From contig WIDE01000014.1 of the NCBI GenBank assembly GCA_015039315.1, positions 47,932-111,931 on the forward strand: a stretch of DNA of 64,000 bases, read 5' to 3'. The stretch is from Clavulina sp. PMI_390. Its lineage: Eukaryota; Basidiomycota; Agaricomycetes; Cantharellales; Hydnaceae. The position numbers were made by a program, and so were the translations under genes. Positions 35,268 through 46,749 of the stretch are shown here, piece by piece (the first letter of the stretch is position 1; each line of letters opens with the position of its first letter). The notes beneath the pieces were generated by a model. That model searched no databases. It saw only the letters and a list, made by a program, of their open reading frames with translations, and was not told the origin of the DNA.

Positions 35268-36927
35268 TCACCGAACGGGGACGGCGGTGGCAGCGGGTGG
35301 AGGTGCTGCTGCAGGAGCACGCTTCTCCTTTTCTTGACCGCCTCGCTGGCCCTGGCCCTCTCCACCCCCTTCACCGAATGCTCGGCGGTTGATATCGATC
35401 GCAAGATCCTGGGTGCGACGAGCGAGACCACGGGTCTTCTCAATGATGGATTGATAAACTGGTGGTTGCGATCGCTGGGTAGTGACGATGTTCTAGGTGG
35501 AATATGGGGATTGAGCATAGACAATACGCCAAGAAGTATAAAGACGAACCTTCTCTAGGTCAATCTTTGCCTCGGCACCCATCCTGGTTTCCCTGATAAG
35601 ATTGACGATCCACTTCTCACCCTCGCTTTGTGAGAGCTTGAGGGTAGCGGATAGATCGCTGGAAAGGACTTCAGTCTAGACATCAACCGTGTAATATAAT
35701 TAACTCACGCAATGTCAATCTTTTGGTGGATCCGGATGTATGCCTCGCTGACAATGAATCTCGCGTTCTCAAGGAACTCGTCCTTGAAGTCATTGAGGAA
35801 GAAATCGCCAGCTAGGACGGTCTCCGCCTCGCTAAGCCACTTCTGTGCGCCCTCGAAATCAAAATCTCCATAGAGTTCGGTTAGGAATTTTGTGATGGGA
35901 TCTTCGTACTGATATGCTTCAGTCTGGAGAATCTTCACGATGGTCTGCAGTGACCCTCGTAGAGCTCGTGATGCGCTGCTAGATGGGGAGGAAAGGGATT
36001 TTCGGGAGAGGATGGCGGCAGATGCGAGGTATCGGAGGATCCAGGGGCAGGAGGTTTGGATTGTATTGAGGTATGCGGTGGAGAGGAAGAGTTCAAGGAG
36101 GTGTGTTCGGCCTTCTGGGTGCTGGAAGTATACGAACAGACTCCAATGTAGGAGCCATGTTCGGCTTTGTAATTGGCTAAGCGCAAGGGCCGAGCTACCA
36201 CCAAGAGTAGCAGAAGATGCTGTGTCAATGGCTTCCTTCAGGGATTGAAGCTCCTCAAGCGCAGTGTCCCAATTCCCGACAAGCAAATCACAGGCGAGCT
36301 TGCCCCATTGGGCAGAAAGGATGAGGGCGGGGTTGGTGGAAAGGATTCGGAAATGGTAGAGGTAATCTGCAGCGACACTGTAGTTGCCAATCGAGTATTG
36401 GAGTTGTCCAAAGTTGTACAAGGCCTCCAATTGCTCCAGAGTGATCTAAACGCAGCGATTCTGAGATTGAATCTTGTGGTTCGGAGCAGGGACCACGTAC
36501 CTTAAATTTATCTTGGAGGTACTTCAAGTTCTCCAGCTTGTCAGCTCGGATCGCTTGAACGAACTCTGGGTTCTCGATAGCTTCTGAGATAGTATGAGCC
36601 TCCTTCTCGAGCTTCTCGATGTTTTCCAGGGTCTTCGCTCGCTTCACAGAGAACTCTGAGATGTTTGATAGATTCCAATGTCAGGCTGGGGTTCGATTGC
36701 TGGTATGGCACATACGTACCTGCAGGGGGTTCCTGATCAGGATGAAGTCTGTTCCATAAACCAAGAGAGAAGTCTACGAGATCTGTTTCTTTCGCGAGAT
36801 CATAAGTGGCCGCCAAGACTTCCTCAGGTTTGTAAAGCTTCTCCAGAGATTCATTGAGGAGCATGGGGAACCCAAGATGTCGATCGAGGTAGGGCAGGAT
36901 TTTGGTGGTAAGATCATACTGAGTCAT
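35268..36927 (-). CDS. INT6: translation initiation factor eIF3 subunit e (INT6)
   Basis: A multi-exon gene reads from ATG at 36927 ([20 protein letters not shown]) to the stop at 35268. The order [48 protein letters not shown] and [11 protein letters not shown] marks the eIF3e N-terminal and helical repeat region. [20 protein letters not shown], with [19 protein letters not shown], is the PCI domain. The C-terminal tail is Gly/Gln/Arg-, then Ala/Pro-rich and ends ATAVPVR. The product is a core subunit of eIF3, acting on the 40S ribosome during initiation. Length and order fit the family without gaps. Confidence 0.96.
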
Positions 36928-37244
36928 ATTGATATAGTCGATTTTGTGTCGTTAGAGCAGAATGAGAATAGATCGACTGGCTCTCAGATGAACTAGGCAA
37001 GGCCGTCGCCTTTTTTTGAAGTGCTGATACGTTGCACGTGACCACTGCGGCACCGACGCTCAAGTTGACACGCACGAAGTACCACAGCTTGCAATTGCAC
37101 TGTTCCCTCGGCTATCCTACGGAATCTGCTACTATAATATCCAAGCTGTCTTCCACTAATACGGCGCCGTCGGGAGGGTCATTTGTTAGCCTATATGATT
37201 TACACCCGCTGCAGTGCTTAGCTTGACACTTCTTGTATGTCTAG
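36928..37244. other. divergent region upstream of eIF3e and the MPDU1-like gene
   Basis: About 317 bp hold the eIF3e promoter and the unresolved 5' end of the MPDU1-like gene. An undetected first exon of the latter with its start codon probably lies here. Confidence 0.4.
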
Positions 37245-38213
37245 GTGGCCCGACATCTTCCATGGATTATCTCTGAACCCTTGGTCAAATTGATTGGAGA
37301 AGTAAATCAATTTCCACACCTGTTTAAATGCTTCTCCTAACATGACTACCAGGATTGCTATACTTCTCTCGTTGGTGACCTCGACATAGGCGATGTGCAA
37401 TGTGTCAAGCTCTTGTTTTCGAAAGCCATTGGGCTCGGTATTGTCATAGGAGGGTCGGTAATGAAAGTGCCGCAGGTTCTCTTGAGTATGCCGTCCAAAA
37501 TATATTGTGTTAGGGCTTAGAGCTAATAAACGTCAGTGTAGTTGTACGTTCAGGATCAGCCCGTGGCCTGAGTTTGACAGCTTTCACTCTGGAAACGCTT
37601 GGTTACGCTTTCCAACTAGCCTATGCTGCTCGTCACCAATTCCCATTCTCAACATGTGAGTAACACTCCGTCCGTGGTTCCTGCGAACCCATACTGATGA
37701 AATATCCTAGACGGCGAGAACCTTTTCCTCACAATTCAGAACGTGATAGTCACCGTTCTTATTGTGTATCACGGTCCCAGTGCTCTCAGGGCAAAGAATA
37801 CCTCAGGCGCATATATGGCAACTCTCATTGCTGCAGTCATTGGTGTCGTACTTTTGATATGGCCGTATTCACAACTTCACCTTCTCCAGCTGTCTACTCT
37901 GCCTATTGGGCTGGTCTCTAAGATCCCCCAGATTGCTTCAAATGCGGGCGCTCGCTCTACAGGGAACTTATCCGCAATTGCCGTCGGTGCCCAAGTTGCT
38001 GGATGTGCAGCTCGTTTATTCACCACTGCTACCGAACTCAACGGTGATGCGTATGTTTTGTGGGGCTTCATATTCGCCTTTGTGCTCAATGCTATCCTCG
38101 CGATCCAAATATGGATGTACTGGGGTGCCGAAGGCAACTATTTGTCAAATAACCCAAGAGGGGGTGAGGTTGGGCTACCCCTGGTAGCAAGAGATTATCC
38201 GAAGCGCGAGTAG
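37245..38213 (+). CDS. MPDU1: MPDU1-like PQ-loop membrane protein
   Basis: Joined exons read RHLPWIISEPLVKLIGE, DCYTSLVGDLDIGDVQCVK, FSKAIGLGIVIGGSVMKVPQ, then VRSGSARGLSLTAFTLETLG and, from about 37710, YGENLFLTIQNVIVTVLIVYHG through to the stop at 38211-38213. Two PQ-loop repeats are clear: MKVPQVLLIVRSGSARGLS and SKIPQIASNAGARSTGNLS, each followed by membrane helices, giving about seven helices in all. This matches mannose-P-dolichol utilisation defect 1, an ER protein needed for use of dolichol-linked sugars in glycosylation. The start codon is not resolved: the first exon I can support begins after an AG at 37243-37244, and no upstream ATG joins it cleanly. It is therefore entered as lacking a few N-terminal residues. 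Confidence 0.85.
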
Positions 38214-38402
38214 CATGATTACACACTACTTTCCTCTTTTTTCGTAGCCACGAGGGCCTTGGGTGCTTGCCTCTAATGGCCTCACCACCTCAGAGCCGCG
38301 AATGTATCGTCAGTGAATTATTTTTAGCTATATACTGAATTTATGTGGGGCCTCGCCTGCATACAATAGATCCAAACCATGACAGTCCTTCAGACTCTCC
38401 TG

Positions 38403-40043
38403 TTACCTTCCCTCAGCGTCTAGCAGGTCACGTAACATCTTCATCTCCACAGCTGCTCTACTTTCCCATGCCCCATCAACAAGCACATCCCCAGTAGATT
38501 GCGATGTGGGTATAAGCTCCTCAGCCAACTTGAGGCAGACATTAGCACGAATCAACACATCTCTTGCCGGAGCGCTTGATATATCAGGGGCAAACACTTG
38601 TAGATAGTGATTCCATGATGCCTTGAATATGCCGTGAGCCATTTTCCTAGAGGATCAGTCCATGAAGTGACCTACCTTGGTCATTTCGAGTAGATGATGT
38701 CCTGTGGCTCATGATCAGTAGACTTCTTCGGTGAACTGGGACGCACTCACCAACTACAGGGTAAGCTGGTGGATAGATAGTTAGATATAACGCCAATAAC
38801 GCATTCCCGGTTTCATTGGCGATGATATGATCCTGGTCATGAGATGCATCTCGGAATCGCCCACTGAGATATGGAAGATGGCTGTCCACTTTGAGCAGTA
38901 GCAGGTGATCGGGGAGGGGACGAGTGTGGAGAGATGGTAGTTCCACCAAGCCCTCAAAAGGGATCGGAAAGTCACCAAAGACGAGGCGAATCAATTCTGG
39001 GTACAGAGCAACGAAGGCGGACGTGGAGTCCGGGGATCGTGGTATTTTTGTCTGAAGGGTCTGGTCGATACTGCAGCGTGGACAGCGGCAAACGAAACCA
39101 TAAGTCATCATTAGTACATCCTGGCGCACTTTATATGGTTGCGCAGGGTCGATGTATGGCACGGTAACCTGGAGGATAGGGTGGGGTGAAAGGAGGCTCT
39201 GTGACCAAAGAATGCATACCTACCTCATCACCTTTCTCCAATCTCTCCAGGGCACGAACTTGCATCTTCGGACCCTGGTGGTCATCACCGTAGATATAAA
39301 CGGGAATAGCGTTTGGAGCGCAAGAATGGTTGAAAGCTCTACTCGCAGATGGGTAGATAGCATGTGCAACGGGATCAAGCTCCGAAGAATAGACGACCCA
39401 GTGATTATTTGTACCGCGGGAGGACAGAGCCTTGGCCAAATTTTCTTGGGGCGAAATCGGATTTGTCAAGTAATTCAGACTCTTGGGGAGCGGCGGAGTA
39501 GGTAAAGGGTCAGGGTGAGGAAGCAACGATAATAGTAGTGTGGCCTCCGAAGCAAGCTTCTGTGGCGAATCAATGAACGGAAGATAGTGGCCAGCTATTG
39601 TCTGAGATAACAGGAGTGAATCAAGCTGTGTATGCTTTTCAGCATTCACGAAATCATAACTGCTGGTGAACGGCAGAAATAATTTGCACATGTTCTGGTG
39701 GTGCCGCTTCCAGGCCACCAATTGGCCTGAGAATAAAAACCATTGTTGATATACGCTCCTGTCATCAGGTGGAAGGCGGAGAAGACCAACACGACTTATC
39801 ACAGTAGTATTCGAGTTTGCAGCGACTGCAGGCCTTGAGTTGTGCTCTGGGGAATTCTCGCAGGCAATTTTCACATCTCATTAATTTCAGGGAGGGGAGA
39901 AGCGCATAGGCCATGGGAGATATCTCAGCGAGAACTGTCCCTCTTGGCACCAAATTTGATCGGAGTGTCGCTCGACTCCTCGCGATTGGATCATCAAGCA
40001 GCTCAATAAGTTCTAGGGCTAACTTCCAGGCAATATTTAGCAT
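38403..40043 (-). CDS. SET and MYND domain protein (SMYD-like lysine methyltransferase)
   Basis: A multi-exon gene reads from ATG at 40043 (MLNIAWKLALELIEL) to the stop at 38403 (ending LLDAEGR). An N-terminal SET segment (GTVLAEISPMAYALLP) precedes a MYND zinc finger, CENCLREFPRAQLKACSRC then YYCDKSCQLVAWKRHHQNMC, with the finger split by an intron. The main SET part carries AFNHSCAPNAIPVYI (AdoMet and knot motif) and EKGDEVTVPYID, followed by the post-SET cysteines YGFVCRCPRC. The C-terminus is a helical region ending in the last exon. The enzyme should methylate lysine on histone or other proteins; target unknown. A 26-nt exon (38676-38701) is needed to join the C-terminal exons in phase. 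It is divergent from the Red1-like gene by 185 bp. Confidence 0.9.
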
Positions 40044-40228
40044 GGTATCAGACTACACCAGTACTCTATTCATTAGGTTTCGTAAGCGCACCCTCCATCA
40101 TCCAGTATGTTAGCCTGGGGGTAGGTGGTTTGGTCAAGTTTGGCTAGACACGTGATCTCACCTCCTCCATACTTCCATCCTCTTCTCGTTGCCTCATCCC
40201 TCTTGCGACCTCTCTGGTAGACTTGGCG

Positions 40229-42764
40229 ATGGCAGACGACGCCTCCTCTCTCAGAGCCGCGGCTCTTCTTTCTCTGAAGTCTAAGCAGTCTCGCAAAATT
40301 GCACCTATGCCTTCACGGAGTCAAAAATCAGACAATATTACATTATCTTACGACGACCAGCCTTCGACACCAGTAGCAGGCCCTTCCTCTAATGCCACAA
40401 GCTCGACCGCACCCATGGATGTGGATGCTGATCTTGAAGATGGCGAAATTAGCGATTCTGCTGATCCTTCACCTGCGGCCCCTGTAGCGCAATCAACAGC
40501 TTCCTCGGTCATCGGCACGAAGATAACCATTTCAAAACCTGTGCGTGGATGTTCATAGCCTACGAAGTCTCACTCGCCCATATTGTCGGTTGCCCAGAGT
40601 TCGCCTCGCCCACAGCCTCCCTCCCAACCTGTATGCATCTTCTGAGACTGTAAGTGTGAAATTCTGACGCATCTATCTTTCATCAGAGCCTCCCATCAGC
40701 TAGCAAGGTGAGATCGGTGTAATCTTACCTTCGAACCTACTAAACGCGCCCTTGCGGCTTCTCTAGCCCCACTCAGCCATGGATGTTGACCCTCCTCCTG
40801 CACCCTTGCAACCTCGGTTGCCTATTCCTGCATCAGTGACAGAGCGTCTCCCAAGCCCTGCCGCTTTGGCTCACCTTCGGTCTCAGCTTTCGTGTATGTG
40901 ACCTTCGTGCAAGTTCAACGCATCTTGATCCACTAATGACGTGAGGTTAGTGACTGATGACGAAATATTCGAGGCCAAGGTTATCATCCTTGATATCCTC
41001 GGCTGGGGTGTGCCGGCCCAGTACCTTCTTGATTGTGGGATATCACCGTTAGCAGTTGTCGTTTGCTTGTCGGAACTTCGCCTGCGCATCCCGAGAGACC
41101 TTGAATTTCTCGTCAAGGAGGGTGAAAAACACGTCGCTGTACAGAAACAGAGCGCTCAATCGACCACCACTACCACCACCACCGACCTTGACGCGATCGA
41201 ACAGCAACGGAAACAAGAACTACTTGCTCGCCGTGCGGCCCTTCAGAGCATGAAAAAGGGGAAGGCGACCCAGCAACCTACGCCTGAGGTCCAGTCGCCC
41301 CAGGTTTTGGAGCCAACAACCAACTTGCAGGCTGGTGATGACGTGGACGCATTTTTGGCGGGTGTGATGTCGGAAGACGTTTCAACCAACGACACAGTCG
41401 GAGAAGACGCTCAGAATCATGAACAGATGGAAGTCGAAGCGGCCCTCGGGGCCATGGCCGATGAACCAGAAGAGGATATTGTCCGCCCGCCATCCGCTGC
41501 AACCTCGCAATTGCCTTCGACCTCATTCGACGCTGGCTTCAACCCTTGGGGCGATGGTGCATCATCCTCTGAACGTCTCCCACCATCCCAACTGCGCCAC
41601 CAGCAGCAGGTTCTTCCTACAAGGAAGACCACCAAACGCCCTGTTGCCGCCGACTTTGTGGAATACCTACCGCCATTTGAAGCGACCACATCCACCCGGC
41701 CGCCGCCTCAGCGTTCCGTGACCAATGATAGCAACACCGCCCGCCGTCGCCAGTTTGGCCCAGCAACTACACAACAACGACTCGTCATTGAAATCTCCGA
41801 CGACGAAGACAGTACCGATGAGGAAGGTGGCACCCAGACTGGGACTCCTCTGCCTAGCACTCCGGCTGCTCCGAAGGAAATGTCGAATGGAGACGACGCG
41901 AAACAGAAACTATTCTTAGCAAAGCAGAGGGAGATCGAGCTCATGCGGGAGCGGATTCGGTTAGCGGAAGAGCGGAAGAAAGCGAAATCTCCCCATCAAC
42001 CGGATTCTTTGCCTAACGGTCAGCTTCTCTTCCTGTGCTTATCAGGTGTAGTCTAACCAGTGACCTAGTCCAAGTGCCTTCTAGCGAACCACCGCAAACG
42101 CCCCGTTAGTGGCCTTTATACGTCACTCTTGGCTATGTGCACCCACGACCTCATCCGGCTGAATTGTTTTCAACAGAACTTCCTACTCCGCCAGCAAAAT
42201 CACCGTCTTCTTCAACTCCAGGCAAGTCTCCGCTGAGGTGACTAGTTTCATCACTAATATTCCTCAACCCATCTGATTATATGAACAATTCCTCGTTGAC
42301 AGCGGATCACCCAGTGGACGACACATCTTCTGAAGACAGGGCAAGATTTATTCCTCACAATCACAATTCCATATTCGTTCTTGGTGTGAATCTGATCATT
42401 TCTTTTATCAAATTCTAGGCTGCTGTTACGCCCGAAATAATACCACAACCTCAGGCAAGCTCTCTCAACGGGTTTCCTCGCTTTGGGCTCATCTTTTTGG
42501 AATCAGATGTTGTCCGACCCCACTCGACCTTTTCGACCATATATTTCGCCGTTTTCTCTATATTCATCTCTCGCTTCTATGTCCTCCTCCGCCGCTCAAA
42601 CTGCCGCTCAGCAAACCGACTTTCGTGATTCAGGCTTGTCACGAATACCATCCCTGGCAAGCAAAATGCCAGATTATTATCAACGTTATTTATGCTCTTA
42701 TGAATATGCTGATGGAGTTTGTCGAGACAGTAGTTGTCGTGACGTCCATTTTCGCGACCTCTAA
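40229..42764 (+). CDS. Red1/ZFC3H1-like zinc-finger protein
   Basis: A multi-exon gene reads from ATG at 40229 (MADDASSLRAAALLSLKSKQ) to the stop at 42762-42764. The start is followed by an acidic low-complexity region, a helical segment near 41000-41110 (ILGWGVPAQYLLDCGISP and LRLRIPRDLEFLV), long charged and Pro/Ser/Thr-rich stretches, an IEISDDEDS acidic patch and a coiled-coil-like run ELMRERIRLAEERKK. The last exon holds FRPYISPFSLYSSL and the compact C-terminal finger CSYEYADGVCRDSSCRDVH, Cys-x8-Cys-x4-Cys-x3-His, which fits the zf-C3H1 domain of fission yeast Red1 and human ZFC3H1. Those proteins link RNA to the nuclear exosome. Assignment rests mainly on the finger and the overall layout. 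Exons between 42050 and 42480 are small and uncertain. Confidence 0.75.
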
Positions 42765-43392
42765 ATATAAAGTGTGTCCAGCTCACTGTCTCATGCCTGC
42801 CACCACACTCCAATATGCTCTCCTTCTAGACACACGGCCACTTTGCCTGAACTCTTCCTCAAGTAACATCATGCTGTGGTTTCATCAACATCAGTACAGA
42901 AATCGACGGTTCTCGTCGGCTTTGGATGCCTGGATTTCGATCAGGGTTTCCCTGACTGCTAGAGGTCATTTACAAGACAGCAAACGCCCCTCGGACGGTT
43001 GTCTGGTGCTTGTCGCCAGATTTCCAATGAAGAGCAGGCTGATGCAGGTTCCTGTTCTTTGCAAATTCTTCCTTCATCGACCGCGTTGTTGCCCCTTCAG
43101 CATACCCCGATAGAAAACTCCGAATGTAAAAATCACGTCAAGAGCATGGGGGCAACCCGGTTTATTCTTCGTGTTTTGGGTGATACACTATCCTTCTCCT
43201 ATGACTCTTGTTCCTCTGTAACTATGAATATGAAATCCACTAGTTCTGCCCGCGATCCCGCATGCGTATGAATATAACCGGCTGAGAAAGTGGGGCGACG
43301 TGATGAATGAGGCTCATGTTTGTGTATAACTGTTTGCGGCTGGGTGGCGCGAATTCCTCCTTGACTCAGAATCTAGTTTTGTGGTTCTGTGA
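42765..43392. other. intergenic, tandem plus-strand genes
   Basis: About 630 bp between the Red1-like and XPG-like genes. An open frame runs through part of it (to about 43113) but lacks domain features, and the Red1-like finger reaches a stop before it. Probably 3' UTR and promoter. Confidence 0.4.
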
Positions 43393-45403
43393 ATGGGAGT
43401 TCTCGGTCTAGTGCCTTTTCTGCAGAAGAAATGGTACTCCCTTTTACCTTTCATCTTCCTACATTGGCTTAAATATTCCATATAGCCCGGGTGTGATTCG
43501 CGAGTTGCCTGCTCGGTTCAAAGCACTATCGGGGAAGACGCTAGTTCTGTGAGATTCTTTCAAGACGCGAAAGAATTCCGGCCCTAACTATTGTTTGCTC
43601 ATCCTTAGAGATGCCACGCTCATCACGACGCGCTTTCACTTCTCAAATAATCCTCATGAGAGGCGACATATTCTCGGGTGGTACAGACTATTGAATGAGC
43701 TGCGCCTCAACGAAGTTAAGGTCATTTGTGTTTTCGATGGGAAGGAACGACATACTGCGAAGAAAGCCGAGGTACGCCTCGATCACATTACTCTAACACG
43801 CCATTGATTGTCATCCACTGCTGACTAAATTGCGGTTCCAGAACGATCGCCGCAGAGACGTCCGCGATGCAGCACTGGCTCGTGGCAGGGTCGAACAAGC
43901 TCGTGCTTCTCGTCTTCGTGAATTCGAGCACGCGCTGAAATACATGACCCCTGAACTTGCTTCTGAGCATTCTGACCTACGCTCAAAGTTTGCTGCGCCA
44001 CTACACTCGCCACTGCTGTCAATTATAAAGACCCCGCAAAAGCGCCAAGTATCGAAAGAACCAGTACCAAGTTTAGTAACGGACACAGTGGAACCCTCGT
44101 CATCCGACATACCGCCGTTACCTGACCCCTCAGTTGCACTTGAACCCCATGAAGACCCTTTCAACCAAGACTTTCTTGGGGGACTAAACGAGTCTCTTGT
44201 CGATTTATCTGTAGAGGACTCTGATCCTAGACCGTCTTCTGATGAAATTGCTCGAATTCTTGACGAGCTGCATGAAGCATTTCGAGAAAGTCTCAAGCTG
44301 CACGTTCCTCCAGCCTCAACTGCCCCGGTGGCATCATCAGATACTGGCGATGGCGAGCTTGGTATTTCTCTCACTCGATCACAGCATGAGATTGCTCTGG
44401 GCGAGAGCGAAATCTGGGACATTCTCGCGCAGTCCAGACCCGATTATGACGCCTTGCGGTTTCAAGTTGGTGAACTCGCCGCAAGAAGCGAGGCTGTTGG
44501 CCAATCGTATCAACGAACCTCTGATTTGCCAAAAGAGGAGACATTTGCCGAATCGAAAATTATGATTGAGGCGTTGGGCATTCCTTGGATCGAGGCTGAG
44601 GGCGAGTATGAGGCTGAGGGAATTGCTTCCAGTCTCGTCAAGCATGGGATCGCGGATTATGTCGGGAGTGAAGATACGGTGAGTCGATCCTACCATTCTT
44701 CTTCCCTCGTATCCTTAACTGCTCTCGATATCCTTAGGACGTGCTCGTATACCAGGCTCCTCTCCTTCGCAACATTACCTCCCAATCTGACCCCCTTGTT
44801 CTGGTCCAAGCCGATGAGATTCCCTCCCAACTCAGCCTCACATCATCCGCATTCATCGATTTCGCTCTGCTCATTGGCACAGACTTTACCCCGCGGTTAA
44901 GAGGACTCGGTCCGCACCGCGCGTTAAAGCTTCTGCAAGATCACGGAAGCATTGAAAAGGCTCTGGAAGCCGCGCATCCGCGGTATCAGCCCGAGCCGCC
45001 CCTAACGCGGGATACGTACCTAGAGCGGGTGCAGGTTGCCCGGCGCATCTTCTCTTCTTTCCCCACCTCGGGACCGTCGCGAGAAGCGCTCACGCCAAAA
45101 CACGAATACGATGCGCAGTTGGTGCATGAGGTTCTTGTTGGATTTGAACTAGAGAGGCACTTCACGGCCGCCACGGCTAATGATGTCCCTGTTGCTCCTC
45201 CACATCCGCAAGCCCAAGCGGATGCCGTTACCCCGACAGGAATAGCCTCAGAGACAGGGACAGCCGCGGGAGCAGCAGCAGCAGACGCCGAGAATAGGGC
45301 TCCATCTTCTCTAGATGACGATTACTTCTCTAATCAATTTGCTGCGCTGAGCCTCAGCATCGACTCGGGCACAAACACTTTGGCTGACGATCCAAGGAAT
45401 TGA
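43393..45403 (+). CDS. XPG/Rad2-family nuclease (PIN-like fold)
   Basis: The gene starts MGVLGLVPFLQKK at 43393; phased short introns join CPGVIRELPARFKALSGKTL, VLDATLITTRFHF and LNELRLNEVKVICVFDGKER. This is the XPG N-region with the expected Asp residues (VLDATL, VFDGKE). A linker of roughly 200 residues, acidic and Ser/Pro-rich, follows. Then comes the XPG I-region: ALGIPWIEAEGEYEAEGIAS with its Glu residues, and SEDTDVLVYQ with the DxD. The helix-hairpin-helix region FALLIGTDFTPRLRGLGPHRALKLL contains the last catalytic Asp. All metal-binding acidic residues expected for FEN1/XPG-type 5' nucleases are present. The C-terminus has a short Ala-rich tail, without an obvious PCNA box. It does not look like FEN1, EXO1, GEN1 or full-length Rad2, so substrate is not assigned. 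Confidence 0.87.
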
Positions 45404-46099
45404 TATAGCACTCATGGGCAGATCTACCCACCAAATCATGAACTCCCCACACCAACCCAGCCGCTCTTGTGTCATCTCTATTCGCTTCTATAGCAAGCAC
45501 ACCACGTAATTCAAGCCAATCACCTATGGACATCACGGACGCTCACTTCATTATCTTCTTCTCACATGTATCGTAGTTTTCCCCCTTTGTTTCTCGAGTA
45601 CATTTTTTTTCCAAGCCAAGCAAACTTCTACAAAGTATATATACATGTACCCCTTTGTCCTCGCGTCGCGTCACCTCGCATGCCAAAGCCGCTCCACTTG
45701 AATTGCGCTTCTGTCATTTTACGAGTGCGCCCAATGATGCATGGCATGGTAGATGAACCAACCATATGCATATTAATTAGCATGAACGACAAAGCGTTGC
45801 CCATCCACATCCATGAGGGCAAATCACCTCTCACTTCTACCTGACAGCGCAGTTCGTCATCTTCATGTCATTCTTGTCCATCCAACCGAAAGCGGAGGTC
45901 CCGCGGGGGTTTTCGAGGCGAGAATTGGTCATTCTAGCTGTAGTGAAGCATATCAGCTTGCCAAAAAGAAAAAATGGAGCGGGACAATTCGCATTCGTGG
46001 ATTTTTTTTTTCGAGCCGTCGTCAAAGTCATCATCAAGAGCATGTGTGCGTGATAGAGAGACAAAGATAGAAGCAATCATTTTCGTGAGGCCGCGAGAC

Positions 46100-46121
46100 A
46101 GAGAGAGAGAGAGAGAGAGAA
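46100..46121. repeat. (GA)n microsatellite
   Basis: About eleven uninterrupted GA units followed by an AAAGAGGAGG purine run. It sits in the presumed 3' flank of MCM1, where it would be transcribed as a CT repeat. Confidence 0.9.
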
Positions 46122-46529
46122 AAGAGGAGGTTGCGCAGAGGGGGAAGGGGAAGTCGGGAGCATTACAAGATAAAAAGGCGTGTCGTCAAGAAAGGCAATG
46201 GGGGAGGGGGAGGTAGAGAGAACAATGGATTGCCCAATCTTTTATATCAGATGATGATGATTCGTAAAGTACGGGCCATAGCGACAAGAAAGGCGACGGA
46301 CAGAGCGGAGGAGGAAGAGGTAGACACGTCATACTTTGGTTTGGGGGTGGAAAAAAGACACAGAAAAAGGTTTGAGATGGACGAGAGGAAGGGGAGGACG
46401 AACCACGCCCCATCAACGATGTACAGCGGCAGAGGGAGGTCAGGGAGGGGGAAAGAAGGGTTCGCCTTCGCGCGACACAGTCTCGTCCATCTCGAGGGGG
46501 TATGGGGACGTATAGCCATCCCAATCAAC

Positions 46530-46545
46530 AAAAAAAAAAAAAAAA
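46530..46545. repeat. poly(A) tract on the plus strand
   Basis: Sixteen consecutive A, equal to a T tract in the transcript sense of MCM1, about 200 bp beyond its stop codon. Confidence 0.9.
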
Positions 46546-46749
46546 TGTAGAAGAACGAAGAGGATACGAGAGGGTGGATTTGATAAGACATAGAATCACA
46601 GTACAGAACCGAGACGAGACGAGAGAGTAAAAAGGAAGAAAGGAAGAAACCACGACAACAAGTACAGAACAAGCAGACAGTGCAATATGATGCACTTGCG
46701 CGTGCACACACAACCCGGGTATTGCCCTCAGACGAGCCAGTGTTTCAGC

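Larger units (their letters stand above)
45404..46749. other. convergent intergenic region with simple repeats
   Basis: About 1.35 kb between the 3' ends of the XPG-like gene and MCM1. Plus-strand sequence from 46000 to 46680 is strongly purine-rich, which on the MCM1 strand reads as a long C/T-rich 3' region. It includes the GA and poly(A) tracts listed separately. No gene is supported; frames at 46131-46550 are low-complexity products of the purine bias. Confidence 0.45.

Noticed and set aside
46131..46550. Arg/Lys/Glu-rich plus-strand frame
   Set aside because: Produced by the purine-rich 3' flank of MCM1; no sign of a real protein.
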